Assembly: GCF_029931775.1 (NCBI RefSeq)
Contig: NC_079321.1
Location: 9,454,501 to 9,518,500 of the forward strand
Origin: Euleptes europaea
Taxonomy: Eukaryota > Chordata > Lepidosauria > Squamata > Sphaerodactylidae
Direction of reading: 5' to 3'
DNA length: 64,000 nt
Shown: piece by piece, positions 10,831 through 21,600 of the stretch
How the letters are laid out: each line of letters begins with the position of its first letter
How positions within the stretch are numbered: the first letter of the stretch is position 1
The notes under the pieces: generated by a model
What the model was told of the DNA's origin: nothing
Database searches by the model: none
The model's input: the letters and a program-made list of their open reading frames with translations, nothing else
Program-made: the position numbers and the translations under genes

Positions 10831-11355
10831 TCACCAGCTCCAGCTTGGAAAATACCTGGAGAATTTTGGGGCGGAGCCTGAGGAGGGCAGGGTTTGGGGA
10901 GGGGAGGGACTTCAATGCCATAGAGTCCAATTGTCAAAGCGCCCATTTTCTCCTGGTGAACTGATCTCCGTTGGCTGGAGATCAGTTGTAAGAGCAGGAG
11001 ATCTCCAGCTAGTACCTGGAGGTTAACTCAAGACCAAAAACAGCACAAAGCTCAAAATATGCAATGTATTACCAACATACAGTACAGACAGAAACAGATT
11101 CCAAATTCCCAACCACACGATAAATACAAAATACAGTGAGCCTGTATCACCAACAATACTACAATGATACTCTTCCCAGACAGTCCATGTCAATAAGTTT
11201 GTAAAAGTTATATAGCCATTCCAACAAGCAAGGTCTTCAGTGACATGCGAGGGGACTCATCAGCTGTCGCCGTGCCGTGTTTTTTGTCTTGAGTTAGTCT
11301 CATTACAGCATAGGGTATTATTTTGGGTTCAGTACCTGGAGGTTGGCAACCCTAT
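10831..11355 (-). repeat. TIR repeat family 1, reverse copy, split by a hairpin element
   Basis: Outer parts 10831-11024 and 11331-11355 together make one reverse-oriented copy, from tagggtcaccagctcc to ttggcaaccct. The interruption is the element at 11025-11330. Confidence 0.8.
11025..11330. mobile_element. 306-bp PLE-like hairpin element with a 14-bp target duplication
   Basis: Flanked by perfect direct repeats agtacctggaggtt (11011-11024 and 11331-11344), both part of the host TIR repeat. The two ends are inverted relative to one another (aactcaagac-aaaaaacagc against gtgttttttgtcttgagtt). No reading frame. The minus strand contains cagctgatgagtcccc, i.e. a CTGATGA box. Terminal inversion and a long target duplication are PLE-like; class is inferred. 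Confidence 0.65.
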
Positions 11356-11628
11356 CCATCTCTCATCTGCAATATGGAGATACTAATATAATAATGATGA
11401 ATATCAGCCTGCCTTACACAGACCTTGTTACAATTACCGTGAAAAGGGATGTGAAGCGCTTCAAACACTGAAAGCAAATTCTAAGTATTATGACTAGTCA
11501 GATTAGAACAGAAACAGCTTTTAAAACCACTGTGACAGTTTGCAAACTGCACTGGTGGATGAATGAGCCTCAATAGATTTCGAGGGCATAACTCTGTTTA
11601 GGAGTGCAGGATTAGTATAGCTACAGGG

Positions 11629-11978
11629 CAGTGCCGGATTTACGTATAAGCTAAACAAGCTATAGCTTAGGGCCCCACTCTCTTGGGGCCCCGCAAAAAA
11701 TTTAAAGGAAAAAAAACTGGATGTACATTTCCAAAATATAAGATAAAAAACAAATAAAATAAAACCTACATACAGCAACAGTGTTTTGTGTTGATAAAAT
11801 ACATATTTTGTTATGTGCGAATGGCTTTAGATACCTATTAGGTCCATAAATTACCATATAGCATATATTCAGCACAAAAAACAGCGACAATTTGTTGTTG
11901 ACAAAGGAGAGCTGGACATATAAAGGGCCCCATTACCTTCAATAGCTTAGGGCCTCATCAAACCTAAATCCGGCCCTG
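11629..11978. mobile_element. hAT-like non-autonomous DNA transposon
   Basis: Ends cagtgccggattta / taaatccggccctg are inverted repeats. Flanks ctacaggg (11621-11628) and ctacagag (11979-11986) are an 8-bp target duplication with one mismatch. The interior is AT-rich with a palindromic tagcttagggcc motif and has no transposase. Confidence 0.85.
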
Positions 11979-12027
11979 CTACAGAGGGGACGTCTTGGGT
12001 CCTACCATGCTGGAGGGATGTGGAATG

Positions 12028-12210
12028 GTGTGGTATAGCCCAATCTCGTCAGAGCTCGGAAGCTAAGCAGGGTCAATACTTGGGAACGGAGACCACCAAG
12101 GAAGACTCTGCAGAGGAAGGCAATGGCAAACCACCTCCGCTTCTCACTTACTTTGAATGCTCGTCGCGGGGTCACCATAAATTGGTTGTGACTTGACAGA
12201 ATGTACATAC
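12028..12210 (+). repeat. 5S rRNA-derived SINE
   Basis: Starts with 5S-like tatagcccaatctcgtcagagctcgga / agctaagcagggt and ends with the BovB-like tail (ggtcaccataaattggttgtgacttga), which fits mobilisation by BovB. Confidence 0.8.
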
Positions 12211-12221
12211 ATACAGACATA

Positions 12222-12372
12222 GGGCGAAAACGCATGGTCACTTTATCCTCCTTTAATCCCTGTTTTAGCCAGGATCGAATGCATATTAGGTGAAACGCAC
12301 GCGTTCGATCCCAGCTGAATCCTGGCTGAAACAGGGATTAAAGGAGGATAAAGCGACCGTGCGTTTTCGCCC
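12222..12372. mobile_element. 151-bp palindromic MITE
   Basis: Long inverted arms gggcgaaaacgcatggtc / gaccgtgcgttttcgccc, with ATA on both sides (12219-12221, 12373-12375). A second member is at 61223-61374. A 3-bp duplication would suit PIF/Harbinger, but that is not shown. Confidence 0.75.
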
Positions 12373-12598
12373 ATAGAAGGAATCAGATGCAAATCTAGCA
12401 AACAACATTCATACCTTTCCCAGGCCTCCCTGTGAAAAATTCAGGCATTTAAGACACTGTTACAGAAATAAGATATATAAAACCCTCTGGCTGCAGGTGT
12501 GTGAATTACCCAGTGCTTCAATTCCTCCCAAAGGCAAGAGTCTCCTTCCCTTAAGCCACATCATTGTGACTGAATGCCTGGGTGTGATTGCTCCAGAG

Positions 12599-12883
12599 CA
12601 GTGGTTCCCAACCTTTTTTTGACCAGGGACCACTAGGACTTTTTTGTTCGGTGCAGGGACCCCAAGGTTCAAAATAAAAATTCTGAGAATTTGAAAATAA
12701 ACTTTAATCATAAGTGTTAGTTAAACATTAAACTTAGAATAATATTTGAATATATATTTTTATAATAGAGAACTTTTAATTGAAAATATTAATTTATTAT
12801 GGGTTTATAATTTTGTTTCGCGGACCTTAATTTAGTTCTCACGGACCCCTGGGGGTCCACGGACCCCTGGTTGGGAACCAGTG
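12599..12883. mobile_element. hAT-like non-autonomous element, 285 bp
   Basis: Inverted ends cagtggttcccaacc / ggttgggaaccagtg and a perfect 8-bp duplication ctccagag (12591-12598, 12884-12891). A second member, in the opposite orientation, is at 50303-50574. Confidence 0.92.
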
Positions 12884-13302
12884 CTCCAGAGGATAATAAA
12901 ACGATTCCACTCAGCGAAGCAGAGAGAAGGAAGGTGGTCTGTGTGATGGAGGGAACCCTCCTCCCCTTCACCTTGGGGGTTGAGAGACCCCCTCCAGGCC
13001 TGAAAGGCAAATCTATCTGCAGCCAGAGATGTCCTACCCCTGCGCTGGATGCACGTTTTGTGGCACTGAACTCATTATGTACTTTATGCTCCTGATTTTG
13101 TCTCTCCTGAATCTACTATGATTTTTCATAGTTTACTGTGGTTATGAGGAGAAAAGCCCCTTTCTCCATATCATTCATACCTGTACGACCTGTATGGGCC
13201 TCAATAGCTGTCACATCACTGTAAGCCACATAAGGATTGCATTGCGCCAATCCATGTATTGACCACTGAGAAACTTTTGCAAATAAATAAAAATAGAAAC
13301 AA

Positions 13303-13549
13303 ATACAGAAGAAGAAGAGTAGGTTTTTGTACCCTGCTTTTCTCTACCTTCAGGAGCCTCACCATCACATTCCCTTCCTCTTCCCCACAACAGGCACCTT
13401 GTGAGGTAGGTGGGGCTGAGGGAGTTCTGAGAGATCTGTGACTGGCCCAAGGCCACCCAGAAGGCTTCATGTGGAGGAGTGGGGAATTGAACCTGGTTCT
13501 CCAGAGTAGACTTTGCCACTATTAACCACTACACCGCGCTGGGTTTCGC
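13303..13549 (-). repeat. tRNA-derived SINE A
   Basis: Antisense copy running from an (aga)n tract through gtaccctgcttttctctacc to accactacaccgcgctgg. Confidence 0.8.
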
Positions 13550-13554
13550 CATTA

Positions 13555-13680
13555 AAGGAAGCCACAGCCCTCAGTTTGCAAGCCCTGAGCAAGGCAGTTA
13601 ATGATATTTCGTTTTGGAGGTGATTCATTTGTAGGGTCGCCATAAGTTGGGAGCAACTTGACGTCACTTAGCACACACTC
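13555..13680 (+). repeat. BovB LINE 3' fragment
   Basis: Contains the same end as the 51.1-kb BovB (gaagccacagccctcagttt, then agggtcgccataagt and a cttagcacacac terminus), heavily 5'-truncated. Confidence 0.65.
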
Positions 13681-14005
13681 TCAGCCACCATATTGAAACC
13701 AAATGGGCCATGGGTGAATGTTACACCAGAGCTCGGGTGATTCCTGTTGTTTTCAGTGCATGATCCTGAAGAGATGAAAGCAGCCCCCAAACTAATGAAG
13801 CCAACCGGGGCAGGGGAGTTGCCTCATCAGTTGCAAAGCCTGTAAATCCAACTCAGGCTTTTTACACATGAGAGCACACACAAAGTCTTTGGGACTCCCA
13901 AACCGGCTCCAGATGTCTCAGCACAGCTAGTTCTCTGCCCCAACTCAAGATCTTACTATCAGGCTGATAGTTATGGTACCCATAAAAAACTCTGATTGTA
14001 GAACA

Positions 14006-14232
14006 TAAATTGGGTGTGTGTGTAAAGTGCTGTCAAGTCGCAGCCGACTTATGGTGACCCCTTTAGCGGTTTTCATGGCAAGAGACTAACAGAGGTGGTT
14101 TGCCAGTGCCTTCCTCTGCACAGCAACCCTGGACTTCCTTGGTGGTCTCCCATCCAAATACTAACCAGGGCTGACCCTGCTTAGCTTCTCAGATCTGACG
14201 AGATCAGGCTAGCCTGGGCCATCCAGGTCAGG
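14006..14232 (-). repeat. 5S rRNA-derived SINE
   Basis: Antisense, near-complete, from the (gt)n tail and cgcagccgacttatggtgac to gatctgacgagatcaggcta. Confidence 0.85.
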
Positions 14233-14619
14233 GCAGAACATAAATTACACCGTTAAAAAAATTACACATTAAAAAAATACATAGAACACCACAATTAAGC
14301 TGGTCATGTATTTGAAAACAAAATGTACTCGCAGATAAAGTCCAGGAGATTATTTTTTTGGGAAAAGTGCTAGCTGGTGATCATGCCCAATTGTGTCGAG
14401 GGACACTTCCTTGTGAAGCAGGAAGTGTTCCTGATATATATACTCTGCTCCAATTCAGGCTGGGTTCAATTCCAGCCGCAGCTCTTCAGACAACTCAAAA
14501 GGACCACGCTTGAAAGGTACTGTAGAAAAGACTTTCACTGTAAATGACAAAAAAAAGGCTCAAGGTCCATTGGTTCACGTTTCAAGCAGCTTTCCAGCTT
14601 GTTTTTGAAGCAATTATTT

Positions 14620-15100
14620 AAATAAAAATTATAATTTAGAACTGTTTTTGGATCGGGAAAATGGCACTGAGGAAAGGGCCCTTACAGCCCATTCCTGAGC
14701 CGCACCGGCAGCTGCACAGAAAGGCTGGCGATGGCCCGCTCCGGCGCAAGGGCCCACAGCACCGGCGTCTGGGAGGCGCACGCTGGCGTTTGTGGCCCCA
14801 GTGTCGGCGTACCAGGACAGACGCTGGTCTCCGGCCACTGGGGCTGCAGTGCCAGGTCCGAATGCCCGTGGAACCTGCCGCCACTGTCCTGCCAACAGCA
14901 AAGGCTGTGGCAGCAACCTGAGAGGCATTCCCGGGGCGTTACGGTGTCCCGGCAGGTGATCTTGGGGCTTAACGGCATCCTGGGAGTGTTCCAGGGGCAT
15001 TACGATGCTGGCCAGGGGGCAGGGCCTCCGTTAGGGCCATTTCAGCTCGGGAACGCCCCCCTTTTTTACACCCAAGATATGCCATCTTTTAGGGTGGCAT
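14620..15100. repeat. GC-rich dispersed repeat, unclassified
   Basis: GC-rich block rich in ggccc and ccggc motifs, with several overlapping but meaningless open frames. Its start (ttacagcccattcctgagc) is the reverse complement of the end of the block at 52560-53060 (gctcgggaatgggctgttag), so it is a dispersed repeat, not a gene or a CpG-island promoter. Confidence 0.45.
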
Positions 15101-15422
15101 GATTTTTTTGCGCCGGCAAAAGTAGCAATAGAGATCCTTTATATCCCTTATATCCCAATACTCCCCTCACCTTGTGAATGGGACATAAAGGCTCAGGGAT
15201 CTCTGATCCTACTTGCCTCTGATGAAGGGACCTTCAACTCTCAAAAGCTTAGAGCATAAAAATTTGTCAGTCTCTAAGGTGCTACTGGACTCAAATCTAG
15301 GAAAGGGTTAATTAACCCCCCTTCCCCAGCATTAATTCCCTGATCAAAACCTCAGCCCTTTGCGGTGGCTTTAAAGAAAGGGACAGGGCATCCAGAAATC
15401 TGATCTTGCGCTCTCAACCAGC

Positions 15423-15632
15423 TAGGATTGCCAATCTCCAGGTATGAGCTGCAGAACTCCTGCTATTACAACTGATATCTAGCCGATGGAGATCAGATCA
15501 CCTGGAGAAAACGGCTTCTATGGGAATTGGACTCTATGACATTGAAGTCCCCCCTCCCCAAACCTTGCCCTTCTCAGGCTCTGCCCCAAAAACCTCCTGT
15601 CGGTGGCGAAGAGGGATGTGGCAACCCTAGTC
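15423..15632 (+). repeat. TIR repeat family 1, forward copy
   Basis: Runs from taggattgccaatctcc to gtggcaaccct; flanks accagct / tccagct hint at a target duplication. Confidence 0.8.
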
Positions 15633-15699
15633 CAGCTGTCTCAATTTACTTCTTAGAACTCCATTTAAGTATTGCAATGGAAAACATTCTCATAGCTTT

Positions 15700-16109
15700 A
15701 AATCTCAGTTCTGGCTTTTTATCTTGCAAGATGCATGTTCTCTGTTTACTTCCCTGTTAATTTGTTTTCGTTTCTGCATGAAGAGGTTTGCCAGTGCATT
15801 AGTGGCACAGTTGATTTTCTAAGAGGAAGTCTGATCTATCGAAGGGTCCAAGAGGGGCTTTGCTTCACATGGCACAAATCTTTAAAAAGTCCTACTGTTG
15901 ACAGGGAGAGATTATTCAAGCCCAGCTCTGCACAGATTGATGTGAGCGATGGCCTTCTGAAAAGCCTACAATGTGTCCAGCTTGCCAGCTTGCTTGGGTT
16001 TGGAAAACTCTGTTCTGCTCAAATTATGTGGCCACATAAAATAAACATGTTGATCAAGATATCCACCAGAAAGCGAGTGCAAAATAGGCATCAGAAACAG
16101 GGAGGGATA
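15700..16109 (+). repeat. Local duplication, unit 1
   Basis: About 400 bp repeated at 16562-16683 plus 17845-18104 (shared ctttttatcttgcaagatgc, gaagaggtttgccagtgcat, cagggagggata). Not a known repeat as far as I recognise. It lies 2-3 kb upstream of exon 2 of CRISP B and could hold its untranslated first exon or promoter, but nothing in the sequence proves this. Confidence 0.6.
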
Positions 16110-16502
16110 GTGTCGAAGGCTTTCACGGTCAGAGTTCATCAGTTCTTGTAGGTTATCCGGGCTGTGTGACCGTGGTCTTGGTATTTTCTTTCCTGATGTT
16201 TCGCCAGCAGCTGTGGCAGGCATCTGCAGAGGAGGAACACTGAAGGGCAGGCCGGGTCTCTCAGTGTCAAAGTGTGATGGCAGAGTAATATGTATAGTCA
16301 GAAGGGAGTTGGGTTTGAGCTGAGTCATTGTCCTGAAAAAGTATCAAAGGTAATGTGCTAATCATTGTCCTATAAGTATCAAGGTAATGTGCTAATTAGG
16401 GTGTGGTATGTTAATATGGAGCCATTGTATCCTGAAGTGATCTGTTAACATGTGGAATCCAAAGCTAATCTGCATGGCTATTGTGGACTGTAGTCTTTGT
16501 TA
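16110..16502 (-). repeat. Neptune-like PLE pseudo-LTR fragment
   Basis: Matches the repeat at 38568-38920 in order: gtcgaaggctttcacggtca, gttatccgggctgtgt, then the gtatgttaatatgga and gctaatctgcatggctattg blocks. Diverged by scattered changes, so older than the 36-kb copy. Confidence 0.75.
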
Positions 16503-16561
16503 GTCAGACCAGTGGAGAAAGTACCGTAAAGTGCCCATGCCTAAAAGACGTTCATTTTAAA

Positions 16562-18104
16562 ACTCAGTTCTGGCTTTTTATCTTGCAAGATGCATGTTCT
16601 CTGTTTACTTCCCATTTAATTTGTTTTCGTTTCTGCATGAAGAGGTTTGCCAGTGCATTAGTGGCATAGTTGATTCTCTAAGACAGTGGTTCTCAACCTT
16701 TTTCGAGTCGCGACCCCCTTTTACAATTGCCAAGTAACCTGTGACCCTCGTCACATTTGCATAAATTTGCATAAATGACATTTTCAATAGGATAAAGAAA
16801 ACACATTTGTTTTTTTGGCAGTCCAGGGTATCCACATATATAATTACTTTAAATTTTAAAGTTTAAAACAAACAAGCAAACGGTACTACCACCTTTTGCG
16901 CAGCGGCTGTGACTGTGTGGCGCGGCAACCTTTCCTGGCATGGAGGAAAGAGTGCCTCTGAGCATGCACTGCGTTCCTTGTCCTCCCCTCTCTCCCCAAA
17001 AACTCTTCCAAGCAGGCCGGGGCTCTCGCGAGGAAACCCCCTCTCTTGTGACTGGGACACTGCTTGTGCACAGAACTGCAGTTATCCCTCAAAGCGGAGC
17101 TCCATTTAATCATCTCACGAGAGCGAAGGGCCAGGAAAGAGCCGAGGGCCGCTTATCCCGCTCGGACTTTTCGTGCCTTTTTCTCCCCTCTGCCAGTCAC
17201 CGGTCCTTCTGCGCCTCACCGAACCTGCACGCTCGAGGGGGAAATCCCGAACTGCGCATGCACCTCGACTCTCTCCCCTTGGCCTTGCCAGAGCGGAACT
17301 GATGACTCAGGGCAGAGCGGAACTGATGACTCAGGGCAGAAAAGCGAAGCCACACTACAGACATGCGCACTTGGATTCCAGGCTGAAGCTCCCACCCCAC
17401 CCAAGTGCGGCTAAAAGTAAAAACAATGTGGCTGTAGCGGCCTCAAGGGGGACCGCCCTCTTCTCCTCCGAGACCTGAACTGGCCGAGCCAGGGGAGCTT
17501 CCTCGGCCTCCCACACATCTTGCCGCATCATCCGCCTGGCGCAGGTGCAACCGTGCCCAGGGCTGGCCCACCCGCCTCTCAGCTGGGCAGCAGGGCTACA
17601 GCTGGTGTGCGCCGGCATGCCGCCACGTCTCTGCAGCCTGGCTCCTTCTGGCTGTCGGTCGGCCAGTTCCTCACCTCTCTGCTTGGGGTCTTCCCTGCCC
17701 TCGCAGACGGATCAGGGTTACAGGGCTTCTGGGTTAGTCCTGGACAGCCAGGGATGGGGGCTGTCCCAGGTCAGTGGCGGCGACCCCCCAGAAAACACTT
17801 CGTGACCCCCTTGGGGGTCCCGACCCCTAGGTTGAGAACCACTGCTCTAAGAGGAGGTCTGGCCCAACAAAGGCTCCAAGAGGGGCTTTGCTCCACATGG
17901 CACAGATCCTTAAAAAGTCCTACTGTAGACAGTGAGAGATTATTCAAGCTCAGCTTCTGAAAGGCCTACAAGTGTGTCCAGATTGTCAGCTCTGTTCTGC
18001 TCAAATTATGTAGCCACATAAAATAAACATGGTGAACTATTCATGAGATCAAAATATCCACGAGAAAGCAAATGAAAAAAAGGCATCACAAACAGGGAGG
18101 GATA
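16562..18104 (+). repeat. Local duplication, unit 2, split by a hAT-like element
   Basis: Outer parts 16562-16683 and 17845-18104 match unit 1 at 15700-16109. The gap is the element at 16684-17844. Homology with unit 1 stops at cagggagggata, where unit 1 meets a PLE fragment and unit 2 meets a TIR repeat. Confidence 0.65.
16684..17844. mobile_element. hAT-like non-autonomous element, 1161 bp, GC-rich interior
   Basis: Inverted ends cagtggttctcaacc / ggttgagaaccactg with a perfect 8-bp duplication ctctaaga (16676-16683, 17845-17852). The interior, about 16900-17790, is GC-rich and unlike its surroundings, with several overlapping open frames and no recognisable domain. It includes a tandem duplication of gagcggaactgatgactcag near 17291-17340. 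Confidence 0.9.
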
Positions 18105-18310
18105 GGGTTGCAAACTTTCAGGTAGTACCTGGAGATTCCTGCTATTAATCCCCAGGTGATTAAGCTCAGTTTCCCTGGAGAAAATGGCTGCTTTGGAAGG
18201 TGGACTCTATGGCATTACATCCTGCTGGGGTCCCTCCCCTCCCTAAACCCCATCCTCCCCAGACTTCACCCTCAAAATCTCTAAGTATTTCCCAATCCAG
18301 AGCCAGCAAC
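18105..18310 (+). repeat. TIR repeat family 1, diverged forward copy
   Basis: Starts agggttgcaaactttcaggt and ends gagccagcaaccct; a divergent subfamily. Confidence 0.6.
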
Positions 18311-18509
18311 CCTCGCTATTGGGGGAGGTTTTTGGGGCAGAGTCTGAGGAGAGCTGGGTTTGGGGAGGGGAGGAACTTCAGTGCCATAGAGTCCAATTGC
18401 CAAAGTGGCCATTTTCTCCAGGTGAACTGATTTCTATTGGCTGGGGATCAGTTGTAATAGCAGGAGATCTCCAGGTAGTACCTGGAGGTTGGCAACCCTG
18501 CCTCCGGGG
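18311..18509 (-). repeat. TIR repeat family 1, reverse copy
   Basis: Reads gggggaggtttttggggcag ... acctggaggttggcaaccct, abutting the forward copy just upstream, so the two make an imperfect inverted pair. Confidence 0.7.
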
Positions 18510-18589
18510 GTGTTGTGTGACTCAGTACTCAAATGCCTTAAGGAAGTCAAGATCCTAACCCTATTTGCTGGTTGTTTTTCTCCCTAGAG

Positions 18590-18649
18590 ATGCTTCTTCT
18601 GACCCTACTCCTGTTCTTGACTGCTATTCCAGACCTGTCTCTAGGAAAG
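18590..18649 (+). CDS. CRISP: CRISP B exon 2: start codon and signal peptide
   Basis: Acceptor tctccctag at 18587, ATG two bases later, donor gtatga. Encodes [20 protein letters not shown], a hydrophobic leader with a small-residue cleavage region at SLG. The flanks (about 18510-18800) align with those of the CRISP C exon at 55267, confirming the start. Confidence 0.92.
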
Positions 18650-21600
18650 GTATGAGCCACATACAATATCTATGGGACCTCTTATTGTAATATCTGTCAG
18701 ACATCTCTTGATGAGGAACCTAAGATTACATGGACCATACAATTTCTGGAAATACTTCTCCATCTGGCCCTCATTCTCAGCAGACCTATATTGATTTACT
18801 CAGCCAGGTTATAACTAACCTGAATGCCAAGCAGTGGTTTTCACATAGCATACCTTACAGGAATTAATTTCCACATTGAATACTTGAACATCTGCCACAG
18901 ATCCTCCAGCACACTGTAGGGTTTTCTGGGACACTTCCACAGCCACATGGTTCATGTGTAAGGTTGCCAGCCTCCAGATGGTATAGAATAGACCATGCAT
19001 GCATGCATGTCAGACCTTTTTTGGGGAGGGGCTGTGACTCAGTGGTAGAGCATCTACTTGGCATGCAGAAGGTCCCAGGATCAATCCCCGGCATCTCCAG
19101 TCAAAGGGACTAGGCAAGTAGGTGATGTGAAGGACTTCTGCCTGAGACCCTGGAGAGCCACTGCCGGTCAGAGTAGACTGTACTGACTTTGACAGACCAA
19201 GGGTCTGATTCAGTATAAGGCAGTTTCATGTGTTCATACACACAAATTTTCACACTCCTTAGATTTGCCCACCTCCTGTGGAGAACAAATCTTTCCCTCC
19301 AAACCACTGAATCAGGAGTCTCCCTATTTCAGGAGCCACCTCCCACTTAGTGACTGAAGAAAGGGTTATCTCTCTTCCCCAATCTTCCCCTTGTCACTAC
19401 TCAGTTTTGGTTTATACACGCTAGGTAATATATGAACACACAGGTTCTTAGAGTCTCTACACACAACCACACAGTTCAGGAGCTCAGAGCTAAAGGATCA
19501 AGAACTTCTCTCTCTCTCTCCAAGAAGACTCATGTCATCTCACCATACCCTTCCCACTGCCTGTTGACATCGGCTGACAGAACTCCTTGGTCTCAGTGCT
19601 TACATTTAACCCTGTAACCGTCACAGAGCGGCATCTCCCTAGAGCTTCAGAAGGAAATTGTGGACAAACACAATGAAATGAGGAGAAACGTGCAACCAAC
19701 CGCCAGCAATATGCTGAAAATGGTAAGATATCATGCACAGAATAAGTTCTGGATACTGATGATTTTCTTTCACTATGACCAGTTTCAGGTTGCCAGCTGT
19801 GGGTTAAGGAAATACCTGGATATTTGGGGGGTGGGCCTTAGGGAGGGCAGGGTTTGGGGGAGGGACCTGGCAGGGTACAATGCCATAGAGTCTACCTCCA
19901 AAGCAACCGTTTCCTCCAGGGGAGCTGATCTCTATTGTCAGGAGACCAGTTGTAATTGTGGGAGATCTCCAGGTCCCACCTGGAGGTTGTTTTAAAATTA
20001 GTCTTGAATTGCATTTTTGTACGTTTTTACTGTGTTTATGACATTTTAATGGATGTTAGCCACCCTTAGCCCGGCTTCGGCCAGGATAGAATGTGGGATA
20101 TAAGTCCCCCCCCCCAAAAAAATAGACAGAACTAAGCATTTTAAGATATGCTGATTTCAGTAAGAAAGGCACATTGGCCTGACCATTGATACAGGCCTGT
20201 TTCCCACGTGGTTACCCCACAGACTACTTCAGGGCTTCCTTTTGATTAGGCATGCCTTTCCCGACCGTCAGAGGTCACCTTTCAATCCTCGCGTGTTTCA
20301 GTGCATTTTGCTCGTGTTTTCCAGATACTGTTTTAGCTAGAAGCCGGAAAACGCAAACAAAATGCACAGGGAGCATGAGGCGACCTCTGATGGAAGAAGA
20401 AGAAGAAGAAGAAGAAGAAGAAGAAGAAGAAGAAGAAGAAGAAGAAGAAGAAGAAGAAGAAGAAGAAGAAGAAGAATTGGTTTTTGTATGCCAACTTTCT
20501 CTACCACTTAAGGGAGACTCAAACAGGCTTACAATCGCCTTCCCTTCCCCTCCCCACAACAGACACCCTGTGAGGGAGGTGGGGCTGAGAGAGCTGTAAG
20601 ACAGCTGCAACTATCCCAAGGTCACCCAGCTGGCTACATGTGGAGGAGTGGGGGAACAAATCCAGCCCACCAAATTAGCCTCCGCAGCTCATGTAGAGGA
20701 GTGGGGAATCAAACCTGGTTCTCAAGATCAGAATCCACTGTTCCAAACCACTGCTCTTAACCACTACACCAGACATGCCTAATCAAAAGAAGCCCTGAAG
20801 CAGTTGGCAGGGGTGACCATGAGGAAGCAGCCCTGCATAAATGGCCACTTAAAGTTTTCTCACGGCGATCACTATGAAATTTAAGCTTTTTTTATGTGGC
20901 TGGGTCATGGATGACCAACACTTGATGTTAGGATCCAAGTGTAATGTGATGTTCTTTTCTGCATTTCTTTGCTTTCCTGAGACGTGGAATGAGAAACTTA
21001 GTGATGGTTCTAAAAGATGGAATGACGAATGTCAGACAAAAACCATTCCCCCAGAAGAGAGAATGCTTGATGGTAAGTGAAGTGAAATTATACGATGCAC
21101 CACAGATAGGAGATGCAGAACGCAGTCCAGAGTCCTGTACGTTACCTGTGTTTTCAACCATGTGGTTCTTACACAGCCAAACTACATATTATGTGGGACA
21201 TAATAATCACCAGGTGGTGGCTGGAGATCTCCAGGTGACAGAGATCAGTATCCCAGGAGAAAATGGCCACTTTGGCAATTGGACTCTACAGCATTGAAGT
21301 CCCTCCCCTCCCCAAACCCCACCCTCCTCAGGCTCCACCTCCAAAATCTCCAAGTATTTCCCAACCTGGAGCTGCTTCAGTCGTCTTGTTTGTGGGCTTC
21401 CTAGAGGCACACGCTGTGGGGAGGGGCTGTAGCTTAGTGGCAGAGCATCTGCTTGGCATGCAGAAGGGCCCAGGTTCAATCCTTGCCATCTACAGTTGAA
21501 AAGACTAAGTAGGAGGTAATGTGAAAGACCTCTGCCTGAGACCCTGGAGAGCCACTGCAGGTCTGAGTAGACAATACTGACTTTGATGGACCAATGGCCT

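Noticed and set aside
12840-12870. Hairpin around cggacccctgggggtccacggaccc as a terminator or CRISPR-like repeat
   Set aside because: It is the subterminal palindrome of a hAT-like element in a vertebrate genome; no array or spacers.
14629-15102. Several overlapping open frames of 80-123 codons in GC-rich DNA
   Set aside because: GC-rich sequence has few stops; both strands and several frames are open at once, no domain is recognisable, and a relative occurs inverted at 52560-53060.
16940-17960. Open frames of 116-146 codons
   Set aside because: They lie within or across the ends of the hAT-like element at 16684-17844 and have no recognisable protein.
19020-19090. Possible tRNA-Ala gene
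   Set aside because: The A and B boxes are those of SINE B; five copies share the same non-tRNA body downstream.
20252-20599. 115-codon frame with a poly-Glu run
   Set aside because: The Glu run is the (GAA)n tail of an antisense SINE.
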